Below, piece after piece: positions 31,239 through 42,150 of a DNA stretch of 64,000 nt (the stretch's first letter is position 1; the number at the start of each line of letters is the position of its first letter). Made by a program: the position numbers and the translations under genes. Location of the stretch: positions 34,105-98,104 of the forward strand of contig CANRDI010000006.1 of assembly GCA_947629335.1 (NCBI GenBank). The letters run 5' to 3'. The notes under the pieces are model-generated. The model was not told the origin of the DNA and ran no database searches. It saw nothing but the letters and a program-made list of their open reading frames with translations. This stretch comes from an uncultured Clostridia bacterium. GTDB lineage: Bacteria > Bacillota > Clostridia > Oscillospirales > Ruminococcaceae.

Positions 31239-34200
31239 TCACTTGCCGCCTATAACCGCGCTCATCGCCGAAATTGTCGTTTTCATTACCTCAAGCGGCG
31301 GCTGATCCTTATCAGGAAGCACCGTAAAACGCGGTTTTCCTACAGTTTCTACGCGCATTCTTTTTCCGAGAACGCTCCCCGCCGCTGCAAGGCAATTTGC
31401 GTCTATCTCGGAAAGGAAAAACGTAAGCTCCTCGCCGACCTGTGTTATCTCGCTTATCTTACAGTCAGCCGCAAGATTTCTCAGCCTTGCCACTTCGATA
31501 AGCCCCACTACGCTTTCGGGCGGCTCGCCATAACGGTCGATAAGCTCGTCTGTCATATCGAGCGCGTCCTCTTCGGTTTTTACTCTTGCTATTTTCCTGT
31601 AACAATCTACCCGCTGTGACTGATTGGATATATAATCTTCGGGAATGAAAGCGTTTATACGGACATCTACAAGACACTCCGCCTTATGAACATTCTTTTC
31701 GCCGCGCTCTTCGCGCACTGCTTCATCAAGAAGCTGTAGGTACATATCATAGCCGATATTTAAAAGATGTCCGCTCTGAGATGAACCGAGAATGTTTCCC
31801 GCTCCGCGTATTTCGAGGTCGCGCAGAGCAATTCTGAAACCGCTTCCGAACTGGGTAAACTCGCGTATTGCTTCCAGACGGCGGTGAGATATTTCAGTGA
31901 GTATCTTTCCGGGCTTATAGGTGAAATAAGCATAAGCGCGCTTGTTTGTGCGTCCTACACGACCGCGAAGCTGATGAAGCTGCGCCAGACCCATATAGTC
32001 CGCGTCCTCAATAACAAGCGTGTTGACATTCGGCACATCAACGCCCGTTTCAATTATTGTCGTACATACAAGCACGTCAATTTCCCCGTCCAAAAGCCTG
32101 CGCCAGACTTCAAGAAGCTCGTTTTCGGGCATTCTTCCGTGTGCAACTCCAATCTTCGCTTCGGGAAGCATTGTCTGCAATTTATCGGCACAGCCGTAAA
32201 TACTGTCAATGCGATTATGGATATAGTAGACCTGACCGCCGCGCCGAAGCTCTTTTTGAATTGCCGCGCAGATAACGCCCATATCGTGTTCAATAACGTA
32301 GCTTGAAACAGGCTGTCTGTCCTGAGGCGGCTCGTCAAGAACGCTCATATCGCGTATTCCGCTCATAGCCATATTAAGCGTGCGCGGAATGGGAGTTGCG
32401 GAAAGGGAAAGAATATCGACCCCTGTAAAGCTCTCCTTGAATTTATCTTTATGAGCAACGCCAAAGCGCTGTTCTTCGTCGATAATTACAAGTCCCAGAT
32501 CTTTAAATTTCACGTCGTTCTGAACGATACGGTTCGTTCCGATAACAAAATCAATTCTCCCCGACGCAAGTCCTTTCAGTATCTCCTTTTGCTCTTTCGG
32601 AGTTTTATAACGGGACAATAATGCGATATTTATAGGAAATCCTTCCATTCGGGAGGTTGCGGTCTGATAATGCTGCCACGCGAGAACTGTCGTCGGAGCT
32701 AAGAGAGCGCACTGTTTTCCGCCTTCAATGCACTTAAATGCCGCTCTTAAAGCAACTTCTGTCTTTCCGAAACCTACGTCTCCGCACAAAAGCCGCTCCA
32801 TAGGCTGTTCGCGCTGCATATCGGATTTTATTTCATCAATGCACCTGAGTTGTGAATTAGTTTCAATATACGGGAAATGCTGTTCAAAATCTTCCTGCAT
32901 TTCGTCGTCCTCAGGAAACGCAAATCCTTTGCACTTCATTCTTGCGGAATAAAGCTCTATAAGCTCCGCCGCCATTTCTTTTACGGCGGCTTTCGCCTTT
33001 GCCTTTGATTTCTGCCACTGTTCCCCGCCTAATTTATTCAGCTTTACCGAAGAATTATCCCCCGCTCCGATATATCTCGAAACAAGGTCGAGCTGGGTTA
33101 CGGGAACGTGAAGAACATCCGTTCCCGCGTATTTTATGCGGATATAATCCTTTGAAACGCCGCCCGCTTCTACCTTATGAACTCCGTCGAAAATGCCGAT
33201 ACCGTGAGCATAATGCACGACAAGATCTCCGACTGAAATATCTTCGAGCGAACGTATCTCCTCTCCTTTTTTCTTTTTCGGGAGCTTTCGTCTTGCCGCG
33301 TGAACGGGCGTATGTGTAAATACCGCGAGGTTTCCGTACTCAAAGCCTGCGGAAAGCGTTCCTTGCGTAATGATTATCTTTTTTTTGACAACATTTTCGG
33401 GAGCGGTGTAATATTCCGCGTCAAAGCCGTCCTCACGAAGATCTGCGGCAAGGTTCTGCGCGCCCTTTTGAGTTCCTGCAAAGATGAAACAGCATTTTTC
33501 CCCATCAATATAATGCCTCAGTCCGTCCTCAAGTATTTTATATTCTCCGCCCCAAGGCGAAGTCTGGACAGCGTTTATTATGTTTACAGAAACCCCAAGC
33601 TCCAATCCCCCGCCGCTCAGAAAACTATCAAAATATATTCTTGTCATCGACTTTATCATCTCAGTAAATTCGTTTTTGGACAGCATAAAGCGATCTATGC
33701 CCTTACAGAGCTTTCCGTCTTCAACAAGTATTTTCAAATCTTCCGTATGCTGGACAAAAGCCGCGCGAAAGCTCTCGCGGACAGCGCTGTTTTCACAGAC
33801 AAATACGCTCTTTGCATAGTCGAAAACTGTCGTTTCATTGCTGTAGCAAAGCGGAAAATATTTGTCCTGACACAAAAGGTCCGCTCCCCCGCGAAGGCGG
33901 TCAACGTCATTTTCGAGATTTTTCTTTAGCTCTGCGGCATTTTTAGAACGCAGTTTTTTCATTATTGCTTCGATCTTATCGGCAAGCGCCTCGCTGCTGT
34001 CGAAAAGCGTTTCTTTTGCGGGAGATATTTCAATGCTTTCCAAAGTATTCGTTCGGCGCTGACTTTCAACCTCGAACTCGCAGAGGCTGTCAATTTCATC
34101 ACCGAAAAACTCTATTCTTATAGGTAATTTACTGTTCGGTGAAAATACGTCAACTATACCGCCGCGCACTGAAAACTGTCCGCTGCCTTCGATCTGGTCG

Positions 34201-34700
34201 CACTTTGAATATCCTGCGGAGTAAAGCAGCGAAACAAGTTCATTTTTTTCGATCTCACCGCCTGATGAAAGCGTTATTGTATGTTTTTTAAGCTCGTCCT
34301 GAGGAATAGTGAACTGCGCGGCGGCAGACGAGGAACATACTGCCGCAAGGCATTTTCCGCTCTGCATTGCACAAAGCGTTTCTATGCGCTTGTGCTCGTA
34401 TTCGAGCGAAGCCGCGTCAGCTCCCGTAAGATTTAAGTCTTTTTCGGGATATAAAAAAGCCGCTTCTTCTCCGAGCATCATATTGACATCTGAGATCAGC
34501 TTTACCGCGTCGCTCTCGCTCTCGGTTATTATAAGCGCGGGCAACGCAGCCGAGCGCTTTAAGATTGCCGCTATAAAATATGCCTTATGGATATGTGAAA
34601 CGCCCGTAACCAGCGCGGGCAGAGCATTTTCACCCTGTATATAGCTCAACAGCCGCTCGAAATCCTTATTTTGTTCAGCCGCATTTACAAAAAAGTTCAT
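31239..34700 (-). CDS. mfd: transcription-repair coupling factor
   Basis: 1153 aa; CarD-like domain (ISVGDLVVHYAHGIGIFDGV), RecG-like helicase motifs, TRCF C-terminus. Confidence 0.95.
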   Translation of the reverse strand: MNFFVNAAEQNKDFERLLSYIQGENALPALVTGVSHIHKAYFIAAILKRSAALPALIITESESDAVKLISDVNMMLGEEAAFLYPEKDLNLTGADAASLEYEHKRIETLCAMQSGKCLAAVCSSSAAAQFTIPQDELKKHTITLSSGGEIEKNELVSLLYSAGYSKCDQIEGSGQFSVRGGIVDVFSPNSKLPIRIEFFGDEIDSLCEFEVESQRRTNTLESIEISPAKETLFDSSEALADKIEAIMKKLRSKNAAELKKNLENDVDRLRGGADLLCQDKYFPLCYSNETTVFDYAKSVFVCENSAVRESFRAAFVQHTEDLKILVEDGKLCKGIDRFMLSKNEFTEMIKSMTRIYFDSFLSGGGLELGVSVNIINAVQTSPWGGEYKILEDGLRHYIDGEKCCFIFAGTQKGAQNLAADLREDGFDAEYYTAPENVVKKKIIITQGTLSAGFEYGNLAVFTHTPVHAARRKLPKKKKGEEIRSLEDISVGDLVVHYAHGIGIFDGVHKVEAGGVSKDYIRIKYAGTDVLHVPVTQLDLVSRYIGAGDNSSVKLNKLGGEQWQKSKAKAKAAVKEMAAELIELYSARMKCKGFAFPEDDEMQEDFEQHFPYIETNSQLRCIDEIKSDMQREQPMERLLCGDVGFGKTEVALRAAFKCIEGGKQCALLAPTTVLAWQHYQTATSRMEGFPINIALLSRYKTPKEQKEILKGLASGRIDFVIGTNRIVQNDVKFKDLGLVIIDEEQRFGVAHKDKFKESFTGVDILSLSATPIPRTLNMAMSGIRDMSVLDEPPQDRQPVSSYVIEHDMGVICAAIQKELRRGGQVYYIHNRIDSIYGCADKLQTMLPEAKIGVAHGRMPENELLEVWRRLLDGEIDVLVCTTIIETGVDVPNVNTLVIEDADYMGLAQLHQLRGRVGRTNKRAYAYFTYKPGKILTEISHRRLEAIREFTQFGSGFRIALRDLEIRGAGNILGSSQSGHLLNIGYDMYLQLLDEAVREERGEKNVHKAECLVDVRINAFIPEDYISNQSQRVDCYRKIARVKTEEDALDMTDELIDRYGEPPESVVGLIEVARLRNLAADCKISEITQVGEELTFFLSEIDANCLAAAGSVLGKRMRVETVGKPRFTVLPDKDQPPLEVMKTTISAMSAVIGGK

Positions 34701-34717
34701 ATAAGCCTCGTGTTTCT

Positions 34718-35344
34718 TCAGGAGTTGAATTTATTCATTGCCTCGTCAATTTTTCCGTTTACCATAAGTTCAATTGACGAAACGGCGTTTTCAAAGCACT
34801 TTTCGAGAGCTTCGCCGTCCTCTTTCTTAAAACGCCCCAACACCCAATCCGCAAGATTATAGTCGGGGTGCGGCTTTGCGCCTACTCCCATTTTTATTCG
34901 CGGAAACATATCGCTTCCCGAAAGGTAAATTATGCTCTTTATGCCGTTATGACCGCCGTCGCTTCCCTTTCGGCGTATCCTCAAATGACCCGGTTCGAGC
35001 GAAATGTCGTCAAACACGATTATAACCCGTTCCGGCGGGATCTTGTAAAACTGCATTGCCTCTGTAACGGCTTCGCCGCTATTGTTCATAAAAGTGTGCG
35101 GCTTCATTATAAGGCAGCGCCTGCCCGAAATTACCGCGTCGCAGGTCAGCGACTTAAACCGCACTTTTTTGCAGCTCAGCTTGTACTTCTCGCAAAGCGC
35201 GTCTATTGTCATAAAACCTATGTTATGGCGGGTGTTTTCATACTCCGTTCCGGGATTTCCAAGTCCGCAGATTATATATTCCACCGCGCCCTGAGGCTCT
35301 TTTTTTTCGCTTTCGAGTTTATTGAAAATATCGAATATCGACAT
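34718..35344 (-). CDS. pth: peptidyl-tRNA hydrolase
   Basis: YIICGLGNPGTEYENTRHNIGFMTIDAL...KPHTFMNNSGEAV. Confidence 0.95.
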   Translation of the reverse strand: MSIFDIFNKLESEKKEPQGAVEYIICGLGNPGTEYENTRHNIGFMTIDALCEKYKLSCKKVRFKSLTCDAVISGRRCLIMKPHTFMNNSGEAVTEAMQFYKIPPERVIIVFDDISLEPGHLRIRRKGSDGGHNGIKSIIYLSGSDMFPRIKMGVGAKPHPDYNLADWVLGRFKKEDGEALEKCFENAVSSIELMVNGKIDEAMNKFNS

Positions 35345-35427
35345 ATTTTCTCCTTTTCCTCACGACTAAACCCGCCCGAATTGCTCCGAGCGGGGGTAGT
35401 TATTTTGCCGAATATTATCAGATTTTA

Positions 35428-35964
35428 TCAGGCAATGCGGATGATTTTACAGTCTTTAGCCAACGGATGAGTTTCAAGAACGGGTTTGACAAGTTTTTCC
35501 ATCTTTTTAAATGAATCTCCGTAGAAGTAAAGCGCGGTAAATTCGTTATGCTCGCGCCAGCTTCTGAGCACACCGTTTTCACCTAAAGCGTTTTCAAGCT
35601 TTTCTATAAGGTCGTTTATGTCGTTGTTTTCATAGACTTCTTCAGGCAAATCAACGCTAAGATAAATCCCCATTCCCTTGTAACTTCCCACAGGGATTTT
35701 TTTACCGCCGTCAACTTCAAGCTCGGAGCCTTTCGCAATATTAAGGTGGTTGATATAGCCTTTGAATCGCTCGAATGCGTCATCATCGCCCGAAAACTCT
35801 ATGTCGATATCACAGGACTTTATCTCGCCGTTTTTCTCCATTAAAGTCCCGCCGCCCGTGATTTCGCCGAGATTGTGCTCCTTCAAAGCCTTGTCAATCA
35901 TATCTTCAAGCGGGAAACGATGTTTCGGCTGGAGTTTTTCGTTTAAATGCAGAACGATAAGCAT
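35428..35964 (-). CDS. hypothetical protein
   Basis: 178 aa ORF, good length and context. Confidence 0.65.
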   Translation of the reverse strand: MLIVLHLNEKLQPKHRFPLEDMIDKALKEHNLGEITGGGTLMEKNGEIKSCDIDIEFSGDDDAFERFKGYINHLNIAKGSELEVDGGKKIPVGSYKGMGIYLSVDLPEEVYENNDINDLIEKLENALGENGVLRSWREHNEFTALYFYGDSFKKMEKLVKPVLETHPLAKDCKIIRIA

Positions 35965-35973
35965 TTTTGCTCC

Positions 35974-37296
35974 TTATACGATGTCGTTTGAATCGAACGG
36001 GTCACCGCATTCGGGGCAGAATTTCGGCGGATTTGCGGGGTCTTGCGGCTCCCAGCCGCACTTATCGCACTTGAACAGCGGAACTCCCGCAGGCTTCGGC
36101 TTTCCACAGTCCATACAGAACTTTCCTTTGTTCTGCGCTCCGCAGGAACAAGTCCAGAAGTTTCCGTCAGCAGGCTTCGGCTTTCCGCAGGACGCGCAGA
36201 ATTTTCCAGTGTTCCCCGTTGCTCCGCACGAGCAAGTCCAGCCCGCGTTATTGTTCTGCTGCTGAGCATTTGACTGTTGGTTCTGCTGCTGAGCAGCCAT
36301 AGCGACCATATTCTGCGGGGTAATACCGTTTGCCTGCTGTGCCATATTCATTCCCATAAAGCCCATCATTGCTCCGCCCGAATTGCCCGCGGCAATTTTC
36401 ATAGCTTCGCTTTGCGACATAGCATAATTCGCTGCCATCATACCCGGATCGCGCATAGCTGCGGTTTTCTGGAACTGCTGAAGCAGATCCTTGTCCTCCT
36501 CAGACATGGACGGCGAGTTCATACTGAATGAGCTTACGGTTATACCGCGAAGGTCGCCCCACTTCTTGCTTAAAATTTCGTTCAGCGCGTCGCATATTTC
36601 AAGCGTGTGCGTCGGAAGCTGGCTCGGTCTTACGCCGGTGTCTGAAATTTTGCCGAGAGCGGGCTGAAGCGCGGTGACAATTTCGCTTTTAAGCATACTG
36701 TCGAGGTTTTTCTTGTCATATCTGTCGGAAAAGTTTCCGCAGACGTTTGTATAAAACAAAATGGGGTTTGAAATTCTGTAGGAATATTCGCCGTTGCAGC
36801 GAAGCGAAATATCGATATCGAGGTTTGCTTTCGTATCCACCACTCTGAAAGGAATGGGCGTCGCCGTTCCGTAAAGATTGTTCATTATTTCCTTTGTATT
36901 TATATAGTAAACTCTCTGGTCGGTAGACTGCTGACCGCCAAACGAAAAACGCTTTCCGATTTCTTTAAATGTCGCGGCAATGGAGTCTCCGAGATTTCCG
37001 TAAAAAATGCTCGGCTGAGTCGAAGAATCATAAACAAACTCTCCAGGCTCTGCGCAGACCTCTGCTACCTTTCCGCTTTCAACGATAAGAACGCACTGTC
37101 CCTCGTTTACGTTTATTATCGAGCCGTTTGAGATAACGTTGTCCGAACCTTTTTTGTTCGAGCTTTTTCCTCCGACCTTTTTATAGCCGCGCACAGCGAG
37201 CGTAGAGCCGTCTATCGCGTCGCAATAGAAATAATCTCTCCAGCTGTCCGCCAAAACTCCCGAAAGAGCGCCTATTCCTGCTTGAAGTAAACCCAT
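35974..37296 (-). CDS. SPFH domain / virion-core-like protein with C-terminal zinc ribbons
   Basis: N-terminal SPFH-like domain; three CxCG/CxxC zinc-ribbon units at the C-terminus. Confidence 0.8.
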   Translation of the reverse strand: MGLLQAGIGALSGVLADSWRDYFYCDAIDGSTLAVRGYKKVGGKSSNKKGSDNVISNGSIINVNEGQCVLIVESGKVAEVCAEPGEFVYDSSTQPSIFYGNLGDSIAATFKEIGKRFSFGGQQSTDQRVYYINTKEIMNNLYGTATPIPFRVVDTKANLDIDISLRCNGEYSYRISNPILFYTNVCGNFSDRYDKKNLDSMLKSEIVTALQPALGKISDTGVRPSQLPTHTLEICDALNEILSKKWGDLRGITVSSFSMNSPSMSEEDKDLLQQFQKTAAMRDPGMMAANYAMSQSEAMKIAAGNSGGAMMGFMGMNMAQQANGITPQNMVAMAAQQQNQQSNAQQQNNNAGWTCSCGATGNTGKFCASCGKPKPADGNFWTCSCGAQNKGKFCMDCGKPKPAGVPLFKCDKCGWEPQDPANPPKFCPECGDPFDSNDIV

Positions 37297-37411
37297 TTTA
37301 AAACTCTCCTTTTCAAATGTATTAAAATAATCAAGCTATTTTTATTATACAACGAAATTGCAATAAAGTCAAGCAAAATTAAACAATATTTCGGGATTTT
37401 TAAAAAAATTT

Positions 37412-37438
37412 ACCGCCATGCCCAGCATGGCGGCTTTT
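37412..37438. terminator. hairpin terminator
   Basis: accgccatgcccagcatggcggctttt. Confidence 0.55.
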
Positions 37439-37443
37439 CAATA

Positions 37444-39180
37444 TCAACCGTAGACAGAAACATCAAAGACCTTTGCCGTTATCGACAGAGCCATTATCTC
37501 ATATTCAGACCAGCTCTGCCTGCGCGAAGCGGATTTTGCGAACATAACATAGCCCCAGAAAGCTCCTCCGCGGTTTATGCGGTAGAATATTGCGGAATTT
37601 ACGTCCTTTTTCTTCAGGCACGCCGAAACATCGGCGCATTTCCCGTCAAGTTTATAAAGTCCGTCAAGGACAAGAAGATTGTCCTTATTGAAAAGCTTGC
37701 CGAAATCCTCTTCCGGCTTAAAGTAAGCGATCTTTTCTATATCGGACTTCACACATTCGGGCGTCCACTGAAACGCCGTCGTGAAATTCTCGAACACCAC
37801 TAATATCTCGCTCAGTTCAAACGCCTTTCCTATCTCGGAAAAGATTATCTCGTTATTACAGGAATGAAGCGTAAGATAGTTGTCCACAAGTCTGTGCATA
37901 ACGGCAATCTTGTCGTTTACGAAATCACTTGACGGAGCGCTTTCGGGAACATCTGACGCGTCGCCGATATATCTGCGGTGAAGTTCGGGAGTATAGATTA
38001 TATAGCGGTTCTTTCCCTTTTCTTTTGCAATATACAACATTTTGTCGCAGATCGAATAGACTGTCTGAAAATCGTTTCCATAATCGGGAAAAGCGCATAC
38101 GCCCATAGAACACGTCACGTTCAAAGCGCGAGGGTCATTCTTAAATCTCCACTCGACGGTCGCTCTGATACTTCTGAGCATATTTCTGAGTTCCGTCTGA
38201 TTTCTTATGGACTCGGTAACGATAAGTATCTCGTCTCCGCCCATTCTCCCGACAATTCCCCGTCCCGCGACCTTTTCGTTTATTATCTTTGTAAACATCG
38301 TAAGAACTTCGTCTCCGACAATATGACCGAACGTATCGTTTACGTTCTTGAAATTATCGAGATCAAGCAGGATAAAATAGTTGTTTTTAAGACCGCGCGA
38401 CATTATCCTCTCCGCCTGTTCTTTGACAGCGCGCTTATTGAGCATATCCAAAAACGCGTCTTTATCGTTTATGAGGTCGATGTTTACGTCCTTCATCTTA
38501 TTTTTATTTTCTGTTTTTATACAGCCGATGACCTTTTTGCCCACGACCTTGCATTCGATTATGCAAAGCCCGCCTTTAAGCTCGTCTGTTTTTTCAATTT
38601 TGAGCTTTACTCTGAAACTTTTTTCGGCTGTCTGTATATTTTTCGTAAACTCGTCAAACTCGTCGAGATATTCGCTTGCGATATGTTCTCTTATCCTGCG
38701 TATACATTCTTCGTGCTTTCCGGCGGTGAGATAATGTTTTCGGGAATCGTTTACATAATACACCTCAAGCAGATCGTCTGCGCGGTCGTATTCCAAAAGG
38801 ATATCCCCCAAAATGTCGAAAATAGCGGCGGTAATATTTTTCATCTCTTTTATCAGCCGCTCGTTGTCGAGAAGGCAGTTTACATCCGTAAACGCAATGT
38901 GTATATATATCTCTCCCGTATCTTTGCCCGCGAGCGCTTTCATCTCGGCGAGAAACGGCTTATATGTCCCGTTATCGTCGCGCACTCTCAGCACAACGGA
39001 AAACGGACCTTTTTGAAGCCTCTCTTTTGAATTTACAAGCAGAGGCAAATCGTCTTTATTTATTGCGTCCTCTATAGACGCGTTCATATCAAGACCCGTA
39101 AATTTCAAAAAGCCATAATCGGCGGCTTTAAGATAAAGATGTTCTGTTACTGTTATTTCCCCTAAAAAAGCTTTTTCCAT
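37444..39180 (-). CDS. GGDEF-domain diguanylate cyclase-like protein
   Basis: LDNFKNVNDTFGHIVGDEVLTMF...VGRMGGDEILIV (GGDEI). Confidence 0.85.
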   Translation of the reverse strand: MEKAFLGEITVTEHLYLKAADYGFLKFTGLDMNASIEDAINKDDLPLLVNSKERLQKGPFSVVLRVRDDNGTYKPFLAEMKALAGKDTGEIYIHIAFTDVNCLLDNERLIKEMKNITAAIFDILGDILLEYDRADDLLEVYYVNDSRKHYLTAGKHEECIRRIREHIASEYLDEFDEFTKNIQTAEKSFRVKLKIEKTDELKGGLCIIECKVVGKKVIGCIKTENKNKMKDVNIDLINDKDAFLDMLNKRAVKEQAERIMSRGLKNNYFILLDLDNFKNVNDTFGHIVGDEVLTMFTKIINEKVAGRGIVGRMGGDEILIVTESIRNQTELRNMLRSIRATVEWRFKNDPRALNVTCSMGVCAFPDYGNDFQTVYSICDKMLYIAKEKGKNRYIIYTPELHRRYIGDASDVPESAPSSDFVNDKIAVMHRLVDNYLTLHSCNNEIIFSEIGKAFELSEILVVFENFTTAFQWTPECVKSDIEKIAYFKPEEDFGKLFNKDNLLVLDGLYKLDGKCADVSACLKKKDVNSAIFYRINRGGAFWGYVMFAKSASRRQSWSEYEIMALSITAKVFDVSVYG

Positions 39181-39281
39181 ACTAACCCCCATTTATATAA
39201 ATCGTCAATATCCGCACAGCAGACCTTTGAAAAAGATCAATGTCAGCAAACGGCATAAAAGCCCATATTTAAAAGCATTTT

Positions 39282-39369
39282 ATAATTTGCCGATACGCAC
39301 GGAGTGAACGAAGAGAACGAATGTGCGAGGCATTGAAATCATATAATAATCACCCTGTGATTATTATAT
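39282..39369. repeat. intergenic repeat unit, copy 1
   Basis: 88 bp ataatttgccgatacgcacggagtg...ataatcaccctgtgattattatat; near-identical copy 107 bp downstream. Confidence 0.85.
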
Positions 39370-39388
39370 CATATCCGCAGGATATGAT

Positions 39389-39476
39389 ATAATTTGCCGA
39401 TACGCACGGAGTGAGCGAAGCGAACGAATGTGCGAGGCATTGAAATCATATAATAATCACCCTGTGATTATTATAT
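39389..39476. repeat. intergenic repeat unit, copy 2
   Basis: 88 bp, 2 mismatches to copy 1. Confidence 0.85.
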
Positions 39477-39734
39477 CTCAAAAAATATTTTTTGTCAATA
39501 AAACACATAGCCATATTTGTTTTTTTGTAAAATATTACAAATTCATAACAAATAGATTGTATAATAATCTTCATCTTTTCAACAATCCTCGGCTCGAATG
39601 TTGAACATTTGCTGAAAATATACAATGTACGGTAAAAATTAAATTACAAACCTCTTTAAAAAAATGCTCTTGACTATTTTATGATTTTATGATAGAATAT
39701 AATTGAACCGATTTTAATGAAGGAGTGTTTTAAA

Positions 39735-40952
39735 ATGTCTGTCTATGTAAAAGAAACTGCCGATCGCTGTCTCGGATGTAAGGTACCGATGTGTTCAAAG
39801 GGCTGTCCCGTGCATACCGCTATTCCGCAGGTAATCAGCCTTTTTAAAGAAAACAGGCTCCGTGAGGCAGGCAAAATATTATTTGATAACAACCCCATGT
39901 CCCTCGTCTGCTCGATCGTATGCGATTATGACCAACAGTGCAGAGGAAACTGCGTTCTGGGCAAAAAGGGAGTTCCTGTAAACTTCAATGCTATCGAAAA
40001 GTTCGTTTCTGACGCTTATTTCGACAGCATGACTATTGATAAAAAGCCGCCCAAAGGCAAAAAGATTGCCGTTATCGGAGGCGGTCCCGCGGGCATTACC
40101 GTGGCGTTTAAAATGATAGCGGAAGGATATGACGTGACTATTTTCGAGGCGCGCGACGGAATTGGCGGAGTATTGCGCTATGGTATCCCCGACTTCCGTC
40201 TTCCCCGCTCGATATGCGACCGTTATACAAAGAAACTGCTTGAAACGGGTGTAAAGATCCGCCCGAATACAACTATCGGCGGCGCGCTTGAAATAAGCGA
40301 TTTGTTCAGAGACGGATATTCGGCAGTCTTCGCGGGTACGGGCGTTTGGCGTTCAAAAACGCTCGGAATAAAGGGAGAGAGCCTTCCGAACGTTCACTAC
40401 AGCATGGATTATCTCGTAAATCCGAACGGATATAACCTCGGAGAAAGAGTGGCGATAATCGGCGTCGGAAACGCGGCAATGGACGTGGCGAGAGTTGCGC
40501 TGAGGCACGGCTCGACGAGCGTTACGCTTTATGCAAGAAGCAAACGCATTACCGCAAGTCCGCGCGAAGTTGAATACGCGACAATGGAAGGCGCGGAGAT
40601 GATTTTCGGAAAAGAGATAGTTGAAATTACGGAAAAGGGTCCTGTGTTTAAAACGGCAATTCTTGACGAAAACAACAAAGTTATCGGTTATGAGGACGGT
40701 CTCGATCAGGTTGAGGTCGATTCGACGGTAATTTCCATCAGTAACGGTCCGAAAAACAAGCTAATCCTTACGACCGAGGGACTTCAGGCAAATGAACACG
40801 GTCTGCTTGTTACTGACGAAAACTGTATGACGACTGTTCCGGGAGTATTCGCGGCGGGCGACGTTGTTCAGGGCGCGCATACGGTCGTTCATGCCGTAGA
40901 AGAAGCAAAGAGAGCCGCAGAAGGTATGATGAAGTATCTTGAACAGAACTGA
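39735..40952 (+). CDS. NAD(P)-dependent oxidoreductase (GltD / glutamate synthase small-subunit-like)
   Basis: CLGCKVPMCSKGCPVHTAIPQ, VIGGGPAGITVAFKM, C-terminal GVFAAGDVVQGAHTVVHAV. Confidence 0.88.
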   Translation: MSVYVKETADRCLGCKVPMCSKGCPVHTAIPQVISLFKENRLREAGKILFDNNPMSLVCSIVCDYDQQCRGNCVLGKKGVPVNFNAIEKFVSDAYFDSMTIDKKPPKGKKIAVIGGGPAGITVAFKMIAEGYDVTIFEARDGIGGVLRYGIPDFRLPRSICDRYTKKLLETGVKIRPNTTIGGALEISDLFRDGYSAVFAGTGVWRSKTLGIKGESLPNVHYSMDYLVNPNGYNLGERVAIIGVGNAAMDVARVALRHGSTSVTLYARSKRITASPREVEYATMEGAEMIFGKEIVEITEKGPVFKTAILDENNKVIGYEDGLDQVEVDSTVISISNGPKNKLILTTEGLQANEHGLLVTDENCMTTVPGVFAAGDVVQGAHTVVHAVEEAKRAAEGMMKYLEQN

Positions 40953-41035
40953 ATACAAGCACATATCAGTTCATAACTCTTGGCGCAAAGTCTCCGAAAC
41001 CGACAAAAGATACAGAAAGCAAAGGACATATTGAA

Positions 41036-42094
41036 ATGAACGTTCCCGTAATAATTCCTACATTCAATCCGAAAGAAAAGATCATTGAAGTTATAGACGG
41101 TCTTAATAACAAAGGCTTTAAAAACATAATCATAATTGACGACGGAAGCAAGCCCGAATGTGCGAATATTTTCAGCGAGATTGAGAAAAAAAGCTGTTGT
41201 ACGCTGCTGCGGCACGAAGTAAACCGCGGAAAAGGGCGCGGGCTTAAAACGGGATTTGAATATGTCATTAAAAACTTTCCCGACTGTGACGGCGTTGTGA
41301 CGACCGATGACGACGGACAGCACACGCCCGACGATATTATGCGGTGCGCGGAAATTATGGCGCGGGACAAGGTAGCGGTTCTCGGCGCAAGAGATTTCTC
41401 TCAGGATAACGTTCCTCCGAAAAGCAAATTCGGAAACAATATGACCCGTATCGTTTTCAGAATTGTCTGCGGAATAAAGATTACAGACACCCAGACGGGG
41501 CTGAGAGCTATTCCGCTCGGCTATCTTGAACAGCTGTGCAAGATAAGCGGAGAACGGTTTGAATACGAAACGAATATGCTTCTTGAAATGAAAAAGCAGG
41601 GGCTTGAATTTAAAGAAGAAACGATCTCGACAATTTATTCGGACAACAACTCCGGAACGCACTTTAATCCCCTCACGGACTCGATAAAAATTTATGCGAT
41701 AATTTTAAAATATGCGTTAAGCTCACTTATCTGCTCGCTTATCGACGTGGGGATATTCACGCTTGTAAACCTGCTTACGATCTCGTTTTTCGGCGAAAAC
41801 GAGTCGCTGAGGGTTTTCGTGGCGACAGCTACGGCAAGAGTTGTTTCTTCGCTTACAAATTATTTTGTAAACCAGCGCGGCGTTTTCCAGTCAAAACAGT
41901 CCGTAAAGAAAAGCATTGTAAAGTATTATATACTCGCGGTCATTCAGCTTGTCGTATCGTTCTTGCTGGTAAACGGGGTCTCAATGCTGTTCGGCGTGGA
42001 GAGCAGCGGCTGGCAGACGCTTATTAAAGCGGTTATCGATACTATTTTGTTCTTTTTCAGCTTTTCTATTCAGAGAGACTGGGTGTATAAGTAA
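41036..42094 (+). CDS. glycosyltransferase family 2 fused to GtrA-like membrane domain
   Basis: IPTFNPKEKIIEVIDGL...DDDGQH GT2 motifs, then 4-TM GtrA-like C-terminus. Confidence 0.87.
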   Translation: MNVPVIIPTFNPKEKIIEVIDGLNNKGFKNIIIIDDGSKPECANIFSEIEKKSCCTLLRHEVNRGKGRGLKTGFEYVIKNFPDCDGVVTTDDDGQHTPDDIMRCAEIMARDKVAVLGARDFSQDNVPPKSKFGNNMTRIVFRIVCGIKITDTQTGLRAIPLGYLEQLCKISGERFEYETNMLLEMKKQGLEFKEETISTIYSDNNSGTHFNPLTDSIKIYAIILKYALSSLICSLIDVGIFTLVNLLTISFFGENESLRVFVATATARVVSSLTNYFVNQRGVFQSKQSVKKSIVKYYILAVIQLVVSFLLVNGVSMLFGVESSGWQTLIKAVIDTILFFFSFSIQRDWVYK

Positions 42095-42109
42095 ATCCCG
42101 AACACAAGC

Positions 42110-42142
42110 AAAACAGTGCGCCAAAAAGCGCACTGTTGTTTT
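42110..42142. terminator. bidirectional terminator hairpin
   Basis: aaaacagtgcgccaaaaagcgcactgttgtttt. Confidence 0.75.
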
Positions 42143-42150
42143 ATGCGGAA

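Noticed and set aside
33300-33929. 209-aa + strand ORF
   Set aside because: Antisense shadow of mfd.
37978-39030. 350-aa + strand ORF
   Set aside because: Antisense shadow of the GGDEF gene; no recognisable domain.
40889-41662. 257-aa - strand ORF
   Set aside because: Antisense to the GT2-GtrA gene and the end of the GltD-like gene; no domain.
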